Of a DNA stretch of 7,863 nt, positions 6,652 through 7,863 are shown piece after piece. The DNA comes from an uncultured Chloroflexota bacterium (GTDB lineage Bacteria; Chloroflexota; Anaerolineae; Aggregatilineales; Phototrophicaceae). The notes below the pieces were generated by a model that was given only the letters and a program-made list of their open reading frames with translations, ran no database searches and was not told the origin of the DNA. The number at the start of each line of letters is the position of its first letter. Position 1 is the first letter of the stretch. Made by a program: the position numbers and the translations under genes. The stretch covers positions 1 to 7,863 of the forward strand of contig CALDGT010000889.1 of assembly GCA_937942935.1 (NCBI GenBank). The letters are read 5' to 3'.

Positions 6652-7185
6652 ATGTCTGATTTATACGAAAAAATTGTGAGCCAGCGTGGGTCATTTGAAC
6701 GCTTGATTGCGCGATTACCCGGTTTTAAGGGGTATCAGGACAAACAGGCTCGCCGTACTGCCGACAGAATGGTGCGTGAGTATATTGCAGGGGAATTGGA
6801 TAAACGTATAGACCGTCTTATCCGCCTCGAAAAATTGTTATTGGATGTGGACGGCGGGATGTCGTATATGCCCCGTACCCGTTCTGCTAAGAGTAGAATG
6901 CAATTGTATCGAGATAAAATTTTTACCCAAGCACCCGGTTACGACGGGATGTGGGCGCAGATGAAAATTGGTGCAGAAGAACTTGAGAAAATTTACTCAT
7001 TTGATGAAGCGCATATTGGTTATGCCGATAAATTTGATGAGGCGCTCGATAAATTTGAGCAAGCGATTTTGAGCAAAGAAAATTTGGAACAGGTCATTTG
7101 GGATTTGGAAAGCCTCGCTAGTGAGGCGATTGAGGCATATGACCTGCGCGATGAAGTGTTGACTAATTTAAGCAAAACGGTATAA
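6652..7185 (+). CDS. Unrecognised helical cytoplasmic protein
   Basis: A 177-residue soluble protein with no signal peptide, TM segment or Cys. It appears almost wholly helical. A basic N-terminal section (about 20-60, with PGFKGYQDKQARRTADRMV and a Leu/Ile/Arg-rich helix to LEKLLLD) is followed by a loop rich in Gly, Tyr and Arg (about 66-100). An acidic amphipathic C-terminal half (about 105-175) has spaced hydrophobics suggesting a helical bundle or coiled coil. Shared expression with a DUF2207 protein, a membrane zinc-ribbon protein and an SPFH protein suggests a partner of a membrane-bound assembly; this is inference from context. AGAGGA at 6637-6642 overlaps the previous stop and lies 9 nt before the ATG. 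The stop overlaps the Shine-Dalgarno of the next gene. I do not recognise the family. Confidence 0.85.
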   Translation: MSDLYEKIVSQRGSFERLIARLPGFKGYQDKQARRTADRMVREYIAGELDKRIDRLIRLEKLLLDVDGGMSYMPRTRSAKSRMQLYRDKIFTQAPGYDGMWAQMKIGAEELEKIYSFDEAHIGYADKFDEALDKFEQAILSKENLEQVIWDLESLASEAIEAYDLRDEVLTNLSKTV

Positions 7186-7197
7186 GGAGTATAACTG

Positions 7198-7863
7198 ATG
7201 CCACGTATTATTGATGTCATTGACCATGTGAATGTTGCCGATGATGAACTCATCTGGCGTGAGCCACAAGACCGAGAAGGGGATTTTCGGTTTGGGTCGC
7301 AATTGATTGTGAATGAAAGCCAAGCGGCGGTATTTGTGCGGGCTGGGCAAGCCTTAGATGTGTTTGGACCCGGACGGCATACCCTCTCGACCGCAAACCT
7401 GCCAATTTTGTCGAGTATTGTTGGGTTGGCAACCAGTGGGCGCACACCCTTTACTGCCTATGTGTATTTCATCAATTTGCGCGATATGCCTCAAGTAGGG
7501 TGGGGGACATCTAAACCGATTTACCTCCGTACCAATACAGGGCTAGGTATTACACTATTACGCACACATGGCATTATGGATATTTCTATCTCTGACCCGA
7601 TGATGTTCCTCAAAAAATATGGTGTAAACCGCGCACTCACCACCATGCGCGACATCAAAGACCGCATTCAGACCATGCTCTTGGGCGAAATTAATAATCT
7701 GTTGCTCAAATCGGGCGCACAAGACCTCATGGAAGCCAACGGTATTTTAGATGAAATTGAAGGCGCATTACTTGCCAAAGTGAACGAAAAATTCGCCGAA
7801 ATTGGTATGAAGATTCGCGCCTTTGAAGCTAATCCATTCGATACTGTGAATGTTCCCATTGAA
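7198..7863 (+). CDS. SPFH/Band 7 protein, YdjI/virion-core-like type (3' end outside window)
   Basis: The first 222 residues of an SPFH-domain protein; the frame is open to the last base. It lacks the N-terminal TM or hairpin segment of flotillins and instead has the cytoplasmic N-terminus of the bacterial 'virion core protein-like' SPFH group (COG4260, with Bacillus YdjI). Visible marks are ELIWREP (17-23), GSQLIVNESQAAVFVRAGQ (33-51), the turn DVFGPGRHTLSTANLPIL (54-71), AYVYFINLRD and a long helical section (about 145-200) typical of the SPFH fold. Such proteins oligomerise at the inner face of the membrane and organise partners; family members often carry a C-terminal zinc ribbon, which cannot be judged here. 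AAGGAG (7184-7189) lies 8 nt before the ATG and overlaps the upstream stop, with only a 12-nt gap between genes, so translation is probably coupled. It is the last visible gene of the operon. Confidence 0.9.
   Translation, partial: MPRIIDVIDHVNVADDELIWREPQDREGDFRFGSQLIVNESQAAVFVRAGQALDVFGPGRHTLSTANLPILSSIVGLATSGRTPFTAYVYFINLRDMPQVGWGTSKPIYLRTNTGLGITLLRTHGIMDISISDPMMFLKKYGVNRALTTMRDIKDRIQTMLLGEINNLLLKSGAQDLMEANGILDEIEGALLAKVNEKFAEIGMKIRAFEANPFDTVNVPIE

Noticed and set aside
7020..7445. 141-residue minus-strand frame across the helical-protein/SPFH junction
   Set aside because: It is antisense to two operon genes with clear starts and family motifs, and its Ser/Arg-rich translation has no recognisable features.

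Overview
The window (about 7.9 kb, moderate GC) looks like part of a chromosome of a Chloroflexota bacterium, probably Anaerolineae-like. This is an inference from style, not from a marker gene. The pointers are a PknB-type Ser/Thr kinase with an extracytoplasmic jelly-roll-like domain, a secreted LysM/glycoside-hydrolase-like protein with Thr-Pro-Ala linkers, and a DUF2207/SPFH membrane gene cluster. No mobile element, CRISPR array, rRNA or tRNA was seen.

Layout. (1) Positions 1-384, plus strand: the 3' end of a Pro/Asn/Gln-rich protein ending in one C-terminal membrane segment. (2) Positions 355-2106, minus strand: a complete transmembrane Ser/Thr kinase whose 3' end overlaps gene 1 tail to tail by 30 nt. 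(3) Positions 2107-2234: a short intergenic region with a strong hairpin terminator for the upstream minus-strand gene and a plausible kinase promoter. (4) Positions 2235-3983, minus strand: a secreted protein with two LysM repeats and a TIM-barrel glycoside-hydrolase-like domain. It keeps the Asn-Glu-Pro acid/base motif but has Lys where the nucleophile Glu is expected. (5) Positions 3984-4170: a divergent intergenic region with an extended -10 promoter for the rightward operon and a tandem heptamer. (6) Positions 4171-7863, plus strand: a tight four-gene operon. It encodes a DUF2207 membrane protein, a small two-TM protein with a winged-helix-like region and a zinc ribbon, an unrecognised helical protein, and an SPFH protein of the YdjI/virion-core-like type that is cut by the window edge.

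How the genes may work together. The operon genes are 12-25 nt apart, each with its own Shine-Dalgarno sequence, so they are probably co-expressed. A DUF2207 protein, a membrane-anchored zinc-ribbon protein and a YdjI-like SPFH scaffold together suggest a membrane-organisation or envelope-stress module, comparable in parts to the Bacillus pspA-ydjGHI cluster. That is inference from families and context. The left half (kinase plus secreted LysM protein) is a separate envelope sensing and cell-surface set. The most checkable oddity is the Glu-to-Lys change at the predicted catalytic nucleophile of the LysM/GH protein, which one transition would explain.
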